DNA from: Massilibacteroides vaginae | GTDB lineage: Bacteria; Bacteroidota; Bacteroidia; Bacteroidales; Tannerellaceae | Direction of reading: 5' to 3' | DNA: 51,564 bases | Assembly (NCBI RefSeq): GCF_900178525.1 | Contig: NZ_FXDJ01000003.1 | Span: forward strand, 1 to 51,564 | Shown here: positions 29,001 through 37,052 of the stretch, piece by piece | How positions within the stretch are numbered: position 1 is the first letter of the stretch | How the letters are laid out: every line of letters begins with the position of its first letter | Notes under the pieces: model-generated | The model's input: only the letters and a program-made list of their open reading frames with translations | Database searches by the model: none | What the model was told of the DNA's origin: nothing | Made by a program: the position numbers and the translations under genes

Positions 29001-30678
29001 CATCAAACAAATGTTCTTTAAATGAGCCTCTCAACGTTACGTCTGATACCGACGTCATGCCGTAACGAATATCCGTAATTTCGCCTTCCAATTCAGCATG
29101 CGTTCGCTTCGAATAAATGTCCGTACCCTTCCCTTTGGCTTCCACAAAGGCAGTCAGCCAATACAAAGAATCCTGCGGCATAAAGTGAACCGGCTCAAGA
29201 CTATCCACCTTCAAAATGGCTTCATAAGAATTGTTTTTCAGATCGTAGCCACCGGTAAATGCTACTTTCCCGGCTCCTTCAGTAAACACAAAATCGGTTT
29301 TATATGCCCGGTTTTTCAAACTAGCGTCTCCTGTCAGCGTCATTCCCGTGGGTAGATTCAACAATTGCTTTGTTTCATTATTCAGAAGTTCCAGCAGAAA
29401 ATCTATCTCACCGGTAGCTGCCTGAAGTTTCAATTCTCCCGAACGATGTAGGCTATCCGTTACGTTTTTCATTTTTCCCGAAGCGGTCAAAACAAACGCA
29501 CTATCCAGCGCCATCTTCGCCTGCTGAATCTTTAAGGAAGAAAGGTTGCCCTCTACACCAACTGTAAGCGTTAAATCGCGATTGGGGTAGGCCGCAACAA
29601 AAGGAGAAGTTGCCGGAATACCGGAAAAGATCAACACATCCTGTTTGCCGATAAATGCAGAAAATAATCCCCGCAACGTACCACTTGCCTGTTCATCCAA
29701 TGTACTCCAAGGTACAGTGGCAAGCAAACGTGCTTCCGAATAGGGCGTTTTCAATACTATTTCAGGAATTACAATGGAACTCGAATCGGCCTGAACGGCT
29801 CCTGTTAACGATATAACCTCCAAACCGGAACGTTCTTTCAGTTGGAAACTACTTATTTTCGTATTGATTTCTTTATCCTTATACCGAATTGAATCAAAAG
29901 CAAAATTCACGTCGGTCAATACGATATGCGACGCGTCGAATCCTTCCTGCGGTAATCCCCCGTTCGTATCGTAGCTTAGCAATGAATTGTTCAGGCTAAA
30001 ACGCTCTACAGCATACAATTCCTCTTTCAGATCAAACACGCCTCCCGTCAGGATCGCCTTCGAAAGGAAAGAGGAAACGCGGGAAGAATCAGCCGTAGTC
30101 GCGAAAGAAAAGGCAACATCATCGACCAACAGTTTCGTTAATCCGATCTGCCAGTTTACGGGCGTGCTTGTTGTATCTTCTTCCTGCTTTTCGGTCAATT
30201 CCAGCTGCAGGTCAGATTCAGCAAACTCAACCAAATCCAACACAGCGGTTTCCGTATTCAAATTGATATGCTCGGCTTTGACAAACAGACTACCAATTTC
30301 ACCCTTCACGATCATTCCGTCAATCAGGTTATTGGTATTTAAGGAGGCATTCTTAAGGTGAATACCATTGATGGACACTTCCTTTTTCAATAACGGAAGT
30401 AGTTTTATGGAGACAGATAATTCCTGAATAGACAGCAGCTTATCTGATGAAACAGTGCGGATTCCCGCACCACGAACAGAAAGATCAAGCGGAAATGACA
30501 AGCGGATACGATCAATCGAAATCGACATACCCGTTGCTTCAGAAGCATATCCGGTTGCCTTTTTTACCGCAAAGTTTTGAATCGCCGGTACATAAAGGAG
30601 CAATGACACTAACAACACCAACACAATTGGTATCAAACAGATCATTCCAATTCTTTTCAACCAATTATTCATTCTCAT
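26077..30678 (-). CDS. tamB: TamB: translocation and assembly module inner-membrane protein
   Basis: A 1533-residue protein: an N-terminal signal anchor (IGMICLIPIVLVLLVSLLLYVP, residues 10-31), an AsmA-like start, a very long beta-rich repeat typical of bridge-like lipid-transfer proteins, and the C-terminal TamB (DUF490) domain from about 1050 (VLGNTNVSYVMVESPLTV...GGDLVFQYTPLGDMLFNGRYTLTGGTVRYELP). It spans the periplasm to contact TamL. The ATG at 30678 precedes the anchor directly. Confidence 0.92.
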   Translation of the reverse strand: MRMNNWLKRIGMICLIPIVLVLLVSLLLYVPAIQNFAVKKATGYASEATGMSISIDRIRLSFPLDLSVRGAGIRTVSSDKLLSIQELSVSIKLLPLLKKEVSINGIHLKNASLNTNNLIDGMIVKGEIGSLFVKAEHINLNTETAVLDLVEFAESDLQLELTEKQEEDTTSTPVNWQIGLTKLLVDDVAFSFATTADSSRVSSFLSKAILTGGVFDLKEELYAVERFSLNNSLLSYDTNGGLPQEGFDASHIVLTDVNFAFDSIRYKDKEINTKISSFQLKERSGLEVISLTGAVQADSSSIVIPEIVLKTPYSEARLLATVPWSTLDEQASGTLRGLFSAFIGKQDVLIFSGIPATSPFVAAYPNRDLTLTVGVEGNLSSLKIQQAKMALDSAFVLTASGKMKNVTDSLHRSGELKLQAATGEIDFLLELLNNETKQLLNLPTGMTLTGDASLKNRAYKTDFVFTEGAGKVAFTGGYDLKNNSYEAILKVDSLEPVHFMPQDSLYWLTAFVEAKGKGTDIYSKRTHAELEGEITDIRYGMTSVSDVTLRGSFKEHLFDAVLESRYPLAEMTLSLSGIFEKNNLEGMLIADVENLDMYGFHLTENPFSTSFQLFTEVRSDFKMDHLLDVTLGNWEMKTATQQAKPKTLTLHARSNPDTTRVSFHAGDLGIMLTGTSDLITMQNKLLTAQNNIQKQLEQDSTINVEVLRPDLPEMLLTVHARRDNPVYNMLQYFLNMSFTGMDMVASTSPEDGFRLDAGVYTIIRDSMLIDTVRMVVRQDTLGLLYNADVIKKKYLTQEAFVGGVNGKIRSRYADAEFYYKDQRGKTGLELGIRADKVEEGMRISLYPEKPTLFFHPFVLNEDNYIHIKNTKDIDANLKLTGNNNASFWVHSLPEDGGMEELHAELSQINLELISKGFSFMPNLKGLLNADFQYAPIDSSYMLVADMNIDNLLYEGGRVGELMLNGVYLPIDQNNSQMDMHFYRDREEIVNITALYTNDKKDYIEGQVNIIDLPLAMFSPFIPNKMATLAGVLNGNVSVSGTTESPSLNGAVQTDSASVYVSSAASTYRFENKPVEIINNLLSFNKYKVYATGENPFVLDGTIDLNNPAEMMTDLTMNANNLQLLDVKRNKESLVYGKLFVNMNSTLKGPINSLKMRGNLRVLGNTNVSYVMVESPLTVQDRLDGLVTFVSFGDTLFSKRRPMAGLASGGLDMQLGIKVDPAVQMKVDLTPDRSSYVELEGGGDLVFQYTPLGDMLFNGRYTLTGGTVRYELPIVSAKNFTIKEGSYVEWSGDMMNPRLNMTATERVRTSVAPEGQSSRMINFDVGIKIQQTLENMALDFTLDAPEDMGMQSELTAKGAEERRKLAVGLLVTGMYVDGNSVGSGMNMGSALNSFLQNEINSIAGSALKTVDISFGMDNYDSAEGNRTDYSFRFAKRFYNDRIRIVIGGRLSSGANVEDSQSDNFIDNVSIEYRLDEGGSRYVKLFHNKNYESLLEGEIIETGAGIVLKRRMTRLSELFDFRKKKVEPVVEEEEQ

Positions 30679-30736
30679 CCACGATTCTATTCTTTATCTT
30701 AATTGATAATGGTAAAACTTCAAGTCCAGTTAGTGG

Positions 30737-30744
30737 CAAAAATA
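30737..30744 (-). promoter_or_regulatory. Predicted -7 box of tamB operon
   Basis: TATTTTTG on the minus strand, 58 bp before the tamB ATG. No clear -33 element at the usual spacing. Confidence 0.4.
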
Positions 30745-30941
30745 GAAAGAATTACCTTAATACACCCTGCTTTTACATGCTTTATAAATTTATGCGCCCA
30801 ATAGGTGCTTTCTATTTATGCATGAATACGCTCAGAACAACAACAAAAGTTTAGGAAAAAAATCCGATTAATGTAAATAATTAACAATTCAAATTCGTCT
30901 TAAAACAGAGGGCGATTTTTACATTACTATATAAAGAAAAA

Positions 30942-31031
30942 TATAACCTTTATTTTTTCGGAAATAACCTTTATTTTTCAAAAAATAACCTTTATGTTTT
31001 TCAGTATATACAACGCACTGATTATCAGCAA
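30942..31031 (+). repeat. Iteron-like element B
   Basis: Three direct units (TATAACCTTTAT at 30942, AATAACCTTTAT at 30963 and 30984) with an exact 21-bp period, then GTTTTTCAGT and the palindrome CTGATTATCAG (31018-31028). It fills most of the gap between tamB and the small membrane gene; the remainder of 30745-31151 shows nothing recognisable. Confidence 0.8.
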
Positions 31032-31151
31032 CATAAAAAATCGGCTAAAAACAGAAAACCGGGCCCTGTTTTTAACTTTTTTAAACACGCGTTGTCGATC
31101 GGATATTCCATTTGATCTACAACAAGCACGCCCGCGAATTGGTTTTTATTT

Positions 31152-31292
31152 TTACCTGAAAATAAGAATCAGTCCCCAGATACAGGCAATAACGAGAATT
31201 ATTCTCAGCACATAGAAAACAGTCATGATCAGTTTTGCCGTCTTCGGACTTACCGAATAGTTGGGTTCTTTATATTGTCTTTCCTTTTTCAT
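31152..31292 (-). CDS. Small single-pass membrane protein (46 residues)
   Basis: Start ATG 31290-31292 follows an AAAAAAAGGA stretch. The 46 residues run MKKERQYKEPNYSVSPKTAK with a basic N-terminal tail, then one hydrophobic helix (VLRIILVIACIWGLILIF) that ends the protein. The frame is clean, the topology convincing (positive-inside), and a promoter-like TATATTTG lies at 31381-31374. I do not recognise the family. Confidence 0.65.
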   Translation of the reverse strand: MKKERQYKEPNYSVSPKTAKLIMTVFYVLRIILVIACIWGLILIFR

Positions 31293-31373
31293 TCCTTTTT
31301 TTGTTTTGATTGATATTTCCGTAGTTTCATACCTGTTCGTATTTCAACTGTTGTGAAAATTATAAAGGGTAAA

Positions 31374-31381
31374 CAAATATA
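31374..31381 (-). promoter_or_regulatory. Predicted -7 box for the 46-residue membrane protein
   Basis: TATATTTG on the minus strand, about 80 bp before the ATG. The -33 element is not clear. Confidence 0.4.
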
Positions 31382-31472
31382 TAGTTTTTTTGTGAAGAGA
31401 GGCACTCTTTCCTATTTCATAAATTCTTATCTTTCGGTCCTTTTATGCCAAATCATCGACTAAAAGAAGCAG

Positions 31473-32798
31473 ATGAAACAGAATATCCTGATAGTAGAAG
31501 ACGACACTTCGTTTGGTACATTGCTACAAAACTGGTTCAAAAAAAACGGCTTTGAGACCTCCTGGTGCTCCCGAATAGAACAAGCCAAAAGAGCGATAGA
31601 AAAACAATCTTTCGGACTAATCATTTCTGATCTCCGTTTACCCGACGGGGATGGAATTATGCTACTTACATGGATCAAAGAAATCAGACCAACTTCTCAA
31701 GTAATTATCATGACGAGCTACGGAGAAATACAAAGTGCCGTTTCGTCGATGAAATTAGGCGCGTTTGATTATCTCACCAAACCGATAAACCCACAGTTAC
31801 TGAAACAAAAAGTGGAACAGGCTTTGGCTACTCCGGTAACCGCTGAAGTCAGGCATAAGAAAGAAACCAAGCTATCATCGGAAGGTGTGGTGTATGGAAA
31901 AAGCAAAGCCGCACAACTGATGTATGGGCACATTCTGAAAGTAGCGCCTACGCGTATATCCGTTTTAATTACCGGAGAGAGCGGCAGCGGAAAGGAATAC
32001 GTAGCACGCATGATTCACGATAACAGCAAACGGAAAGACAATTTGTTTATCGCTGTTGATTGCGGCAGTTTGTCGCGGGAATTAGCGCCAAGCGAACTGT
32101 TCGGACACCTAAAAGGATCATTCACTTCAGCCGTTGCGGATAAAAAAGGGGTGTTTGAACAAGCGCAGGGAGGTACTGTTTTTCTCGATGAAATCGGAAA
32201 TCTGCCTTATGATGTTCAGGTACAACTGTTGAGGGCCTTGCAAGAACTTAAAGTGCGTCCGGTTGGTTCTGCGATAGATATTGAAGTTGACGTACGAATC
32301 ATCGCGGCAACAAATGAAGACCTGGAGCATGCTATCAGCGAAGGTAAATTCAGAGAAGACCTGTATCATAGGTTAAACGAATTATCCATCCAGATACCGC
32401 CGTTGAGAGACAGAGAAAGCGACATACTGCATTTCGCCACCCATTTTCTGAATAACGCGAATAAGGAGCTCGACAAAACGGTGAGTGGTTTTACGGAAGA
32501 GACAATTGCCGTTCTGAAAAAATATCATTGGCCGGGCAACCTCCGGGAATTACGGAACACAATCAGAAGAGCTGTTCTTTTTACCGAAGGTGATGAAATA
32601 ACACTCAGTGATTTGCCTCCAACTCTTTCCACTACTTTTTCAGAAGAAGACCTGCCGCTACGACCGGAAAACGAACAGCAACAGATCGAGAAAGCGCTAA
32701 TACGCGCGCAAGGCAACAAGACATTAGCCGCCAAGCTCTTAAAAATAGATAGAAAAACCTTGTATAACAAGATGCACTCCTATGGTATGGATATTTAA
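31473..32798 (+). CDS. Sigma-54-dependent response regulator (NtrC family)
   Basis: A 441-residue activator: receiver domain 1-120 with phospho-acceptor Asp53 (ISDLRLPDGDG), AAA+ domain about 140-370 with Walker A GESGSGKE near 168 and Walker B TVFLDEIGNL, and a Fis-type helix-turn-helix at the end (GNKTLAAKLLKIDRKTLYNKM). The sigma-54 contact loop, normally GAFTGA, reads GSFTSA (residues 215-220), an unusual double change that keeps the Phe and Thr. The next gene on the other strand is a hybrid kinase, its probable partner; the two overlap by 4 bp at their 3' ends. Confidence 0.93.
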   Translation: MKQNILIVEDDTSFGTLLQNWFKKNGFETSWCSRIEQAKRAIEKQSFGLIISDLRLPDGDGIMLLTWIKEIRPTSQVIIMTSYGEIQSAVSSMKLGAFDYLTKPINPQLLKQKVEQALATPVTAEVRHKKETKLSSEGVVYGKSKAAQLMYGHILKVAPTRISVLITGESGSGKEYVARMIHDNSKRKDNLFIAVDCGSLSRELAPSELFGHLKGSFTSAVADKKGVFEQAQGGTVFLDEIGNLPYDVQVQLLRALQELKVRPVGSAIDIEVDVRIIAATNEDLEHAISEGKFREDLYHRLNELSIQIPPLRDRESDILHFATHFLNNANKELDKTVSGFTEETIAVLKKYHWPGNLRELRNTIRRAVLFTEGDEITLSDLPPTLSTTFSEEDLPLRPENEQQQIEKALIRAQGNKTLAAKLLKIDRKTLYNKMHSYGMDI

Positions 32799-35164
32799 TT
32801 GGGCTGGGTTAAATGTTCTTTTTTAATCACAGCAATTAACTTGCTTGCGTTTTCAATCAAGGATTCAACAACATATTCCCAATCCGGTAATTCCGCGAAT
32901 GACTTTCCACGGTATTTCTCCATCTTCTCAAGCGCGGAAGAGGTAGGCAGATCGCCTATTTGTAAAAACATGGGCAACATTTTATGCGCAAGTGAAGCGA
33001 TACGTTCAGTATCTTTAGCACCCAACGCTTCCCCGAGATGCCGGATATTCTCTTCGGTAGAGGTAACGAACGCAAGCAATACGGCATGTATCATTTCTTT
33101 ATCGTACTCCAGCATTTCATTCAACGAATTCAGATCGACGGTTTGTTTTCCGCCAACTACGTGTTGTAAGGACGAAATACTCACCGGTTTTCTCAAATAA
33201 GCGGAAAAGCCCTGTTCCTTAGCCTTATTTTCAGCATAACCAGACGAAGCCGTCATAACTACTACCGGTATTATTGCAGAGCGCTTCCTTACTTTTTCCC
33301 GTATATCTTCTCCGGAGAATGTTCCCATTTGCATATCGGTCAATACCACATCGTACTGTTCAAGGGATAAAAGCTCATTCTCAAAAGCGGCTAAAGAATG
33401 GCAAGCCTTTGCCGTGTGTCCTAAACAGTGCAGCATGGTTTCCAACATAGACAGATAAGCACTATCGTCATCAATCAATAAGATCCTTTTTGTTGATTCG
33501 TCCGTTTTTTCAACAGGAATTGCTCTGACAGGGATAATGATTGTTACTTCAGTACCTTGCGACACTTCGGAAGTCAGCCGGATACTTCCGCCCAGCAAAT
33601 CGACCAAACCTTTTACCACATACAGACCAAATCCACTTCCTGAAGCCATCGTTGTATGCTCTTTTATCCGCGAAAAAGGTTCAAACACCGTATTGATCTG
33701 TTCTTTGGGAATACCTACACCGGTATCCGAAATCTGACACCATAGTCGGCTTTTGTTGCAATCTATCACCAATTTCAGGCTTCCCGACTGCGTATATTTT
33801 ACCGCGTTTGATAATACATTAATAATAATCTGTTTTAATCTTAGTTCGTCCGCTTGCAGGTACAAGTCTTTTGGAAATTCAAACTCCGTTAGAAACGTCA
33901 ACCCCTTCTGCGTAACCAAAGGATAAAACAAATCACAAACCTCCCGGCAGAAATCTGTCAGGAAGAACTTTTGCTCTTCCTTTTTGAGATGCCCCTGTTC
34001 CAAGGCTGAAAAGTTCAGTAGGTTTTCAAGCAAAGTAAGAATATGCTTTCCCGCGTTTTCCATCGACCGGATCTCTGCCGGATCAAACTTCCCCCCTGCT
34101 TCCTTAAGTTCCAGATTACCCATAATAGAATTCAGGGGAGTTTTTACATCGTGCGACACAGACAACAATAATTGATGCCGGCTTTGCATGGTTTCTTCAG
34201 TACGTTTGTTAGCCTCTTCCAACAACTTGCGCATCGTATAAGCACGGTTCACATCCTTGAAAATAAGGATCAGGAACAACAGAATCAACGCCAGGGCAAT
34301 TCCTCCGCTTATCATTGAATAACGACTATTTTCGCTAATAAGCGAATCGCTTCGCTGCACTTCCGACCACCTGTTATAAAGTATATTATCATAGAAATCA
34401 ATCAACGAAGAGTAAATTTTCGTCGAAATTTCATGATCCGAATTGATCAGACGATTCACTTGTTGTTCAATATTCAACAAACGTGTTTTATATTCTGCTT
34501 CTACTTTTTCCACAATTCCGCTCACCTCACTTGCCAGATACAGGCTATCAGCTTGCAATCTTTTTAGCGTATCGGTTTTAATCACACGCTGCGTAACCAG
34601 TGTATCCTCGTCGGACGTAAACAAGCCGGAAAGCTTTCGCCAGAAACCTTTCTTCGGCACAGTCTGCACTAAGGTATCCTTCACCGTTGTCGACACAAGC
34701 ACCTCCTGAACCGCGGGTGTGTATTGTTCAATAAGTTCATCCACCTTGTCGGAAGAAGCGGCGCTCGAAAACTGGTTATTTAACCGTAGAATGATCTGTC
34801 CTTTTTCTTTTAGCAGTCCCTTTATTTCAAGTAATATTTCATATTGTATGGAATCTCCGGCAGACATCCCCAGCGTATCGATCAAGCCCTCTACTTCCGA
34901 TAAATTCTTCTGGAAAGCCTTGTAATGCTTTGTTTGACGAGTTGCCACATACCGATTAACTTCTATCTGCGCCTGATTCACCTTATCAATCATACGATTG
35001 GCCAATATCGACTCTTTGTGATAGTGGGAAACACGCTCTTTCTGCTCTTTGATATCCGCTTTTAAATAATATGTATAAGCAAGCATACCAACACAGATCA
35101 GACTTACCACTAAATAGATAAGTGTAGCATTAATGCGAATTTTATGTTCTAATATACCCGGCAT
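32795..35164 (-). CDS. Hybrid sensor histidine kinase with receiver and Hpt domains
   Basis: Two transmembrane helices (about 10-35 and 280-305) frame a helical periplasmic sensor. Inside follow HisKA with VSHDVKTPLNS (His near 337), the HATPase domain (NAVKY, DTGVGIP, GSGFGLYVVKGL), a receiver (LTDMQMG, Asp near 608) and a C-terminal Hpt domain (SLAHKMLPMF, His near 726). A full His-Asp-His relay could pass phosphate to the neighbouring response regulator. I take the ATG at 35164 (789 residues), directly before the hydrophobic start; a GTG 36 bp upstream is possible but less likely. Confidence 0.9.
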   Translation of the reverse strand: MPGILEHKIRINATLIYLVVSLICVGMLAYTYYLKADIKEQKERVSHYHKESILANRMIDKVNQAQIEVNRYVATRQTKHYKAFQKNLSEVEGLIDTLGMSAGDSIQYEILLEIKGLLKEKGQIILRLNNQFSSAASSDKVDELIEQYTPAVQEVLVSTTVKDTLVQTVPKKGFWRKLSGLFTSDEDTLVTQRVIKTDTLKRLQADSLYLASEVSGIVEKVEAEYKTRLLNIEQQVNRLINSDHEISTKIYSSLIDFYDNILYNRWSEVQRSDSLISENSRYSMISGGIALALILLFLILIFKDVNRAYTMRKLLEEANKRTEETMQSRHQLLLSVSHDVKTPLNSIMGNLELKEAGGKFDPAEIRSMENAGKHILTLLENLLNFSALEQGHLKKEEQKFFLTDFCREVCDLFYPLVTQKGLTFLTEFEFPKDLYLQADELRLKQIIINVLSNAVKYTQSGSLKLVIDCNKSRLWCQISDTGVGIPKEQINTVFEPFSRIKEHTTMASGSGFGLYVVKGLVDLLGGSIRLTSEVSQGTEVTIIIPVRAIPVEKTDESTKRILLIDDDSAYLSMLETMLHCLGHTAKACHSLAAFENELLSLEQYDVVLTDMQMGTFSGEDIREKVRKRSAIIPVVVMTASSGYAENKAKEQGFSAYLRKPVSISSLQHVVGGKQTVDLNSLNEMLEYDKEMIHAVLLAFVTSTEENIRHLGEALGAKDTERIASLAHKMLPMFLQIGDLPTSSALEKMEKYRGKSFAELPDWEYVVESLIENASKLIAVIKKEHLTQPN

Positions 35165-35223
35165 AAGTAAAACAAAAATACAAGACTTATCGTAAGTCAC
35201 TGTCTTTTTCTACGTTTTTCTCG

Positions 35224-35264
35224 TTTCCACAACCAAATCCATGGAAGATTTCCACACTTCCACA
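35224..35264. repeat. TTCCACA repeats, possible activator binding sites
   Basis: TTTCCACA occurs at 35224-35231 and 35249-35256 and TTCCACA at 35258-35264; TGGAA-GAT-TTCCA at 35242-35254 adds an inverted pair. They lie about 100-130 bp upstream of the sigma-54-like promoter at 35354, the usual place for NtrC-type enhancer sites. Function is inferred. Confidence 0.35.
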
Positions 35265-35353
35265 CACTTTCCTCAGAAAGAAATATCGTGCCACAAAAAT
35301 TATAATTATTGATTTACAAAACAATAAAGCCACACTTGCGTATCACTTGATTT

Positions 35354-35371
35354 TTTGGAACAAGTATTGGA
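35354..35371 (+). promoter_or_regulatory. Possible sigma-54 (-24/-12) promoter
   Basis: TTTGGAACAAGTATTGGA has GG and GG 12 bp apart, close to TGGCAC-N5-TTGC except that the -12 C is G. It lies 60 bp before the ATG of the small secreted protein and next to a sigma-54 activator locus. Confidence 0.3.
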
Positions 35372-35431
35372 TATAATTAATCGAAAGTGAAACTTAATAA
35401 TTATTTATTTATCAATTTAAATTTTTGAATC

Positions 35432-35740
35432 ATGAAAACAATGGTATTAGCATTTGCTCTAACGTTATGTGCAGGAATAAGCACTTACGCTCAACAAGAT
35501 GTAGCTGAAAAGTCAACAATCGAATACGTTGCTCAGCAAGAAGACGTTTATGTAAAAATTTCATTTGACGATTTGAACAGTAATGTTCAAAACGCAATCA
35601 CAAAGCTTTCTGAAGAATTCACTGTAAAAGAACTGGCTTACAACGTTGAAAAGAAACTCACTAAAATAACATTAGTTTCTAAAGCCGATGAAAGTGAAAA
35701 AATAGTAATCTTAGATGATGAAGGGAAAGCAATTCAGTAA
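35432..35740 (+). CDS. Small secreted protein, unknown function
   Basis: A 102-residue protein with a Sec signal peptide (MKTMVLAFALTLCAGISTYA, cleavage before QQD). The mature part is acidic with alternating strand-helix-strand character (YVKISFDDLNSNVQNAI, VKELAYNVEKKLTKITLVS), somewhat like PepSY-type small periplasmic domains, but I cannot assign it firmly. It has a clear terminator. The upstream region carries a possible sigma-54 promoter and TTCCACA repeats. Confidence 0.7.
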   Translation: MKTMVLAFALTLCAGISTYAQQDVAEKSTIEYVAQQEDVYVKISFDDLNSNVQNAITKLSEEFTVKELAYNVEKKLTKITLVSKADESEKIVILDDEGKAIQ

Positions 35741-35845
35741 ATAAACAATCAGCCGGAACAGTCTATTTACTTTATACACACACAAAACGAAAGCTTAGCT
35801 TTTCAACATATAGTTTGTTAGTCTATTTGTAGCAGAAAGTAAGCA

Positions 35846-35880
35846 AGGAGGGAAACAGCACAGTTTCCCTCCTGTTTTTT
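35846..35880 (+). terminator. Intrinsic terminator of the small secreted protein
   Basis: AGGAGGGAAAC and GTTTCCCTCCT form a perfect 11-bp stem with a 6-base loop followed by GTTTTTTT. Confidence 0.92.
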
Positions 35881-35883
35881 TGT

Positions 35884-36246
35884 TCACAAACTCAAATACT
35901 CCTCCCGTTTCTTTTTTGGGAGTTTCTGAACAACTTCATCTACGGAATGTTGAATTAAGTACTTTATTAATTTATTGGGGACATCGCTATCCAGTGTAAC
36001 CAGATTCCAAAGTGGAGATTTAAAATCCGTAGCTGTTATCCCCGCATAGTTTTCACGCAATTCGATTGATTTCTCCGGATTACATTTCAAATTCACCCTG
36101 AAAATTCCGTCTTTAGGCTCCAATGCAATATAAGCGAACATTTTATCCATTATTTTAAACACCAACACATTTTGCCTCAAAAACGGCAAAGATTCCGTAC
36201 AGCCTTTTATGGACAAACAATATTCACGTAGTTCTTCAATATTCAT
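35884..36246 (-). CDS. MmcQ/YjbR-family protein
   Basis: A 120-residue protein of the YjbR fold, a small MmcQ-like domain often annotated as DNA-binding. Seen: MNIEELREYCLSIKGC at the start, the VFKIMDKMFAYIAL strand, VNLKCNPEKSIELRENY and the end LIQHSVDEVVQKLPKK. I choose ATG 36246 since alignment to the family begins at this Met; an in-frame ATG 30 bp upstream adds an unrelated tail. Function unknown. Confidence 0.82.
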   Translation of the reverse strand: MNIEELREYCLSIKGCTESLPFLRQNVLVFKIMDKMFAYIALEPKDGIFRVNLKCNPEKSIELRENYAGITATDFKSPLWNLVTLDSDVPNKLIKYLIQHSVDEVVQKLPKKKREEYLSL

Positions 36247-36350
36247 TTCTTCCCTTTTATATGCAATTGGATACAAGATAGAGATTTTTTATTCAAAAAA
36301 TATTCTTAGCTATACGATATCCCATGCTTTAGCGCTATGTGTTTTTTATC

Positions 36351-36358
36351 TATATTTG
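36351..36358 (+). promoter_or_regulatory. Predicted -7 box for the 36401 operon
   Basis: TATATTTG, 42 bp before the ATG of the 119-residue protein. A TTTA at 36328-36331 lies at the right distance (19 bp) as a weak -33 element. Confidence 0.5.
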
Positions 36359-36400
36359 AACAGCGATTTTTTTTGTTGTTTAATTTAACATCAACATGTC

Positions 36401-36760
36401 ATGAAAAAATTAATGGTAATTATCTGTAGTTTATTTCTTTGTGTGGCGTTACAGGCACAAAACAAGGACATTGTGAATTTGTGGGAATTTTCTGCACCTG
36501 ATGCTCCTTATGGTTATCAGGACGGTACGTTTCTAATCAAGGAACAGGATGGAAAGCTTAGTGGTGAGGTGAAAATCCAATATTCGACCGTAGCCATAAA
36601 AGAGATTAAAAAAGAAAAAGACCACTACGCTTGTAGTTTTTATATCGATGGGCAGGCGGTAGACGTTAAATTAAAAACGAAAGGTAAAAATCAACTGGAA
36701 GGGCAGGCACTTAGCGATGGCATGGACATTCCTTTCACCTGTAAACCTGCAAAAAAATAA
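36401..36760 (+). CDS. Small exported protein, unknown function
   Basis: A 119-residue protein with a Sec signal peptide (MKKLMVIICSLFLCVALQA). The mature part, from QNKD, looks like a small beta-barrel: VNLWEFSAPDAPYGYQDGTF, GKLSGEVKIQYSTVAIKEIK and DVKLKTKGKNQLEGQAL. Gly-rich turns separate the strands. No recognised catalytic residues. It lies 10 bp before the lysO pair and may share its transcript. Confidence 0.7.
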   Translation: MKKLMVIICSLFLCVALQAQNKDIVNLWEFSAPDAPYGYQDGTFLIKEQDGKLSGEVKIQYSTVAIKEIKKEKDHYACSFYIDGQAVDVKLKTKGKNQLEGQALSDGMDIPFTCKPAKK

Positions 36761-36770
36761 ATAAACGGGC

Positions 36771-37052
36771 ATGTTTGTAATTATCGGAATTATGTTCGGC
36801 GGCATTGGAATTGGCTATCTACTTAGGAAGATAGCCTTTCTTCAACAACTGAACACAAGTATTTCTTTCACAATCTATCTCTTACTTTTCCTGCTGGGTA
36901 TTTCTGTGGGCAACAATGAACTGATCATGAATAACCTAGGCACACTCGGCCTCGAAGCATTCCTGATTGCTTTTGCCGGAACATTGGGCAGCGTTATTGC
37001 AGCCTGGGTTGTTTACCGGTTCTTTTTCAAAAAAAAGGAGGCCGAATCATGA
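36771..37052 (+). CDS. LysO-family lysine exporter, N-terminal half
   Basis: A 93-residue membrane protein with three helices (MFVIIGIMFGGIGIGYLL, ISFTIYLLLFLLGISVG, AFLIAFAGTLGSVIAAWVV), matching the first half of LysO (YbjE, DUF340), which exports L-lysine in E. coli. It overlaps the next gene by 4 bp (ATGA). In Bacteroidetes this transporter is commonly made as two polypeptides, so the split is probably genuine rather than a frameshift. Confidence 0.8.
   Translation: MFVIIGIMFGGIGIGYLLRKIAFLQQLNTSISFTIYLLLFLLGISVGNNELIMNNLGTLGLEAFLIAFAGTLGSVIAAWVVYRFFFKKKEAES

Noticed and set aside
29987-30361. 124-residue plus-strand frame in tamB
   Set aside because: Shadow of tamB; low-complexity Ser/Asn composition and no supporting signal.
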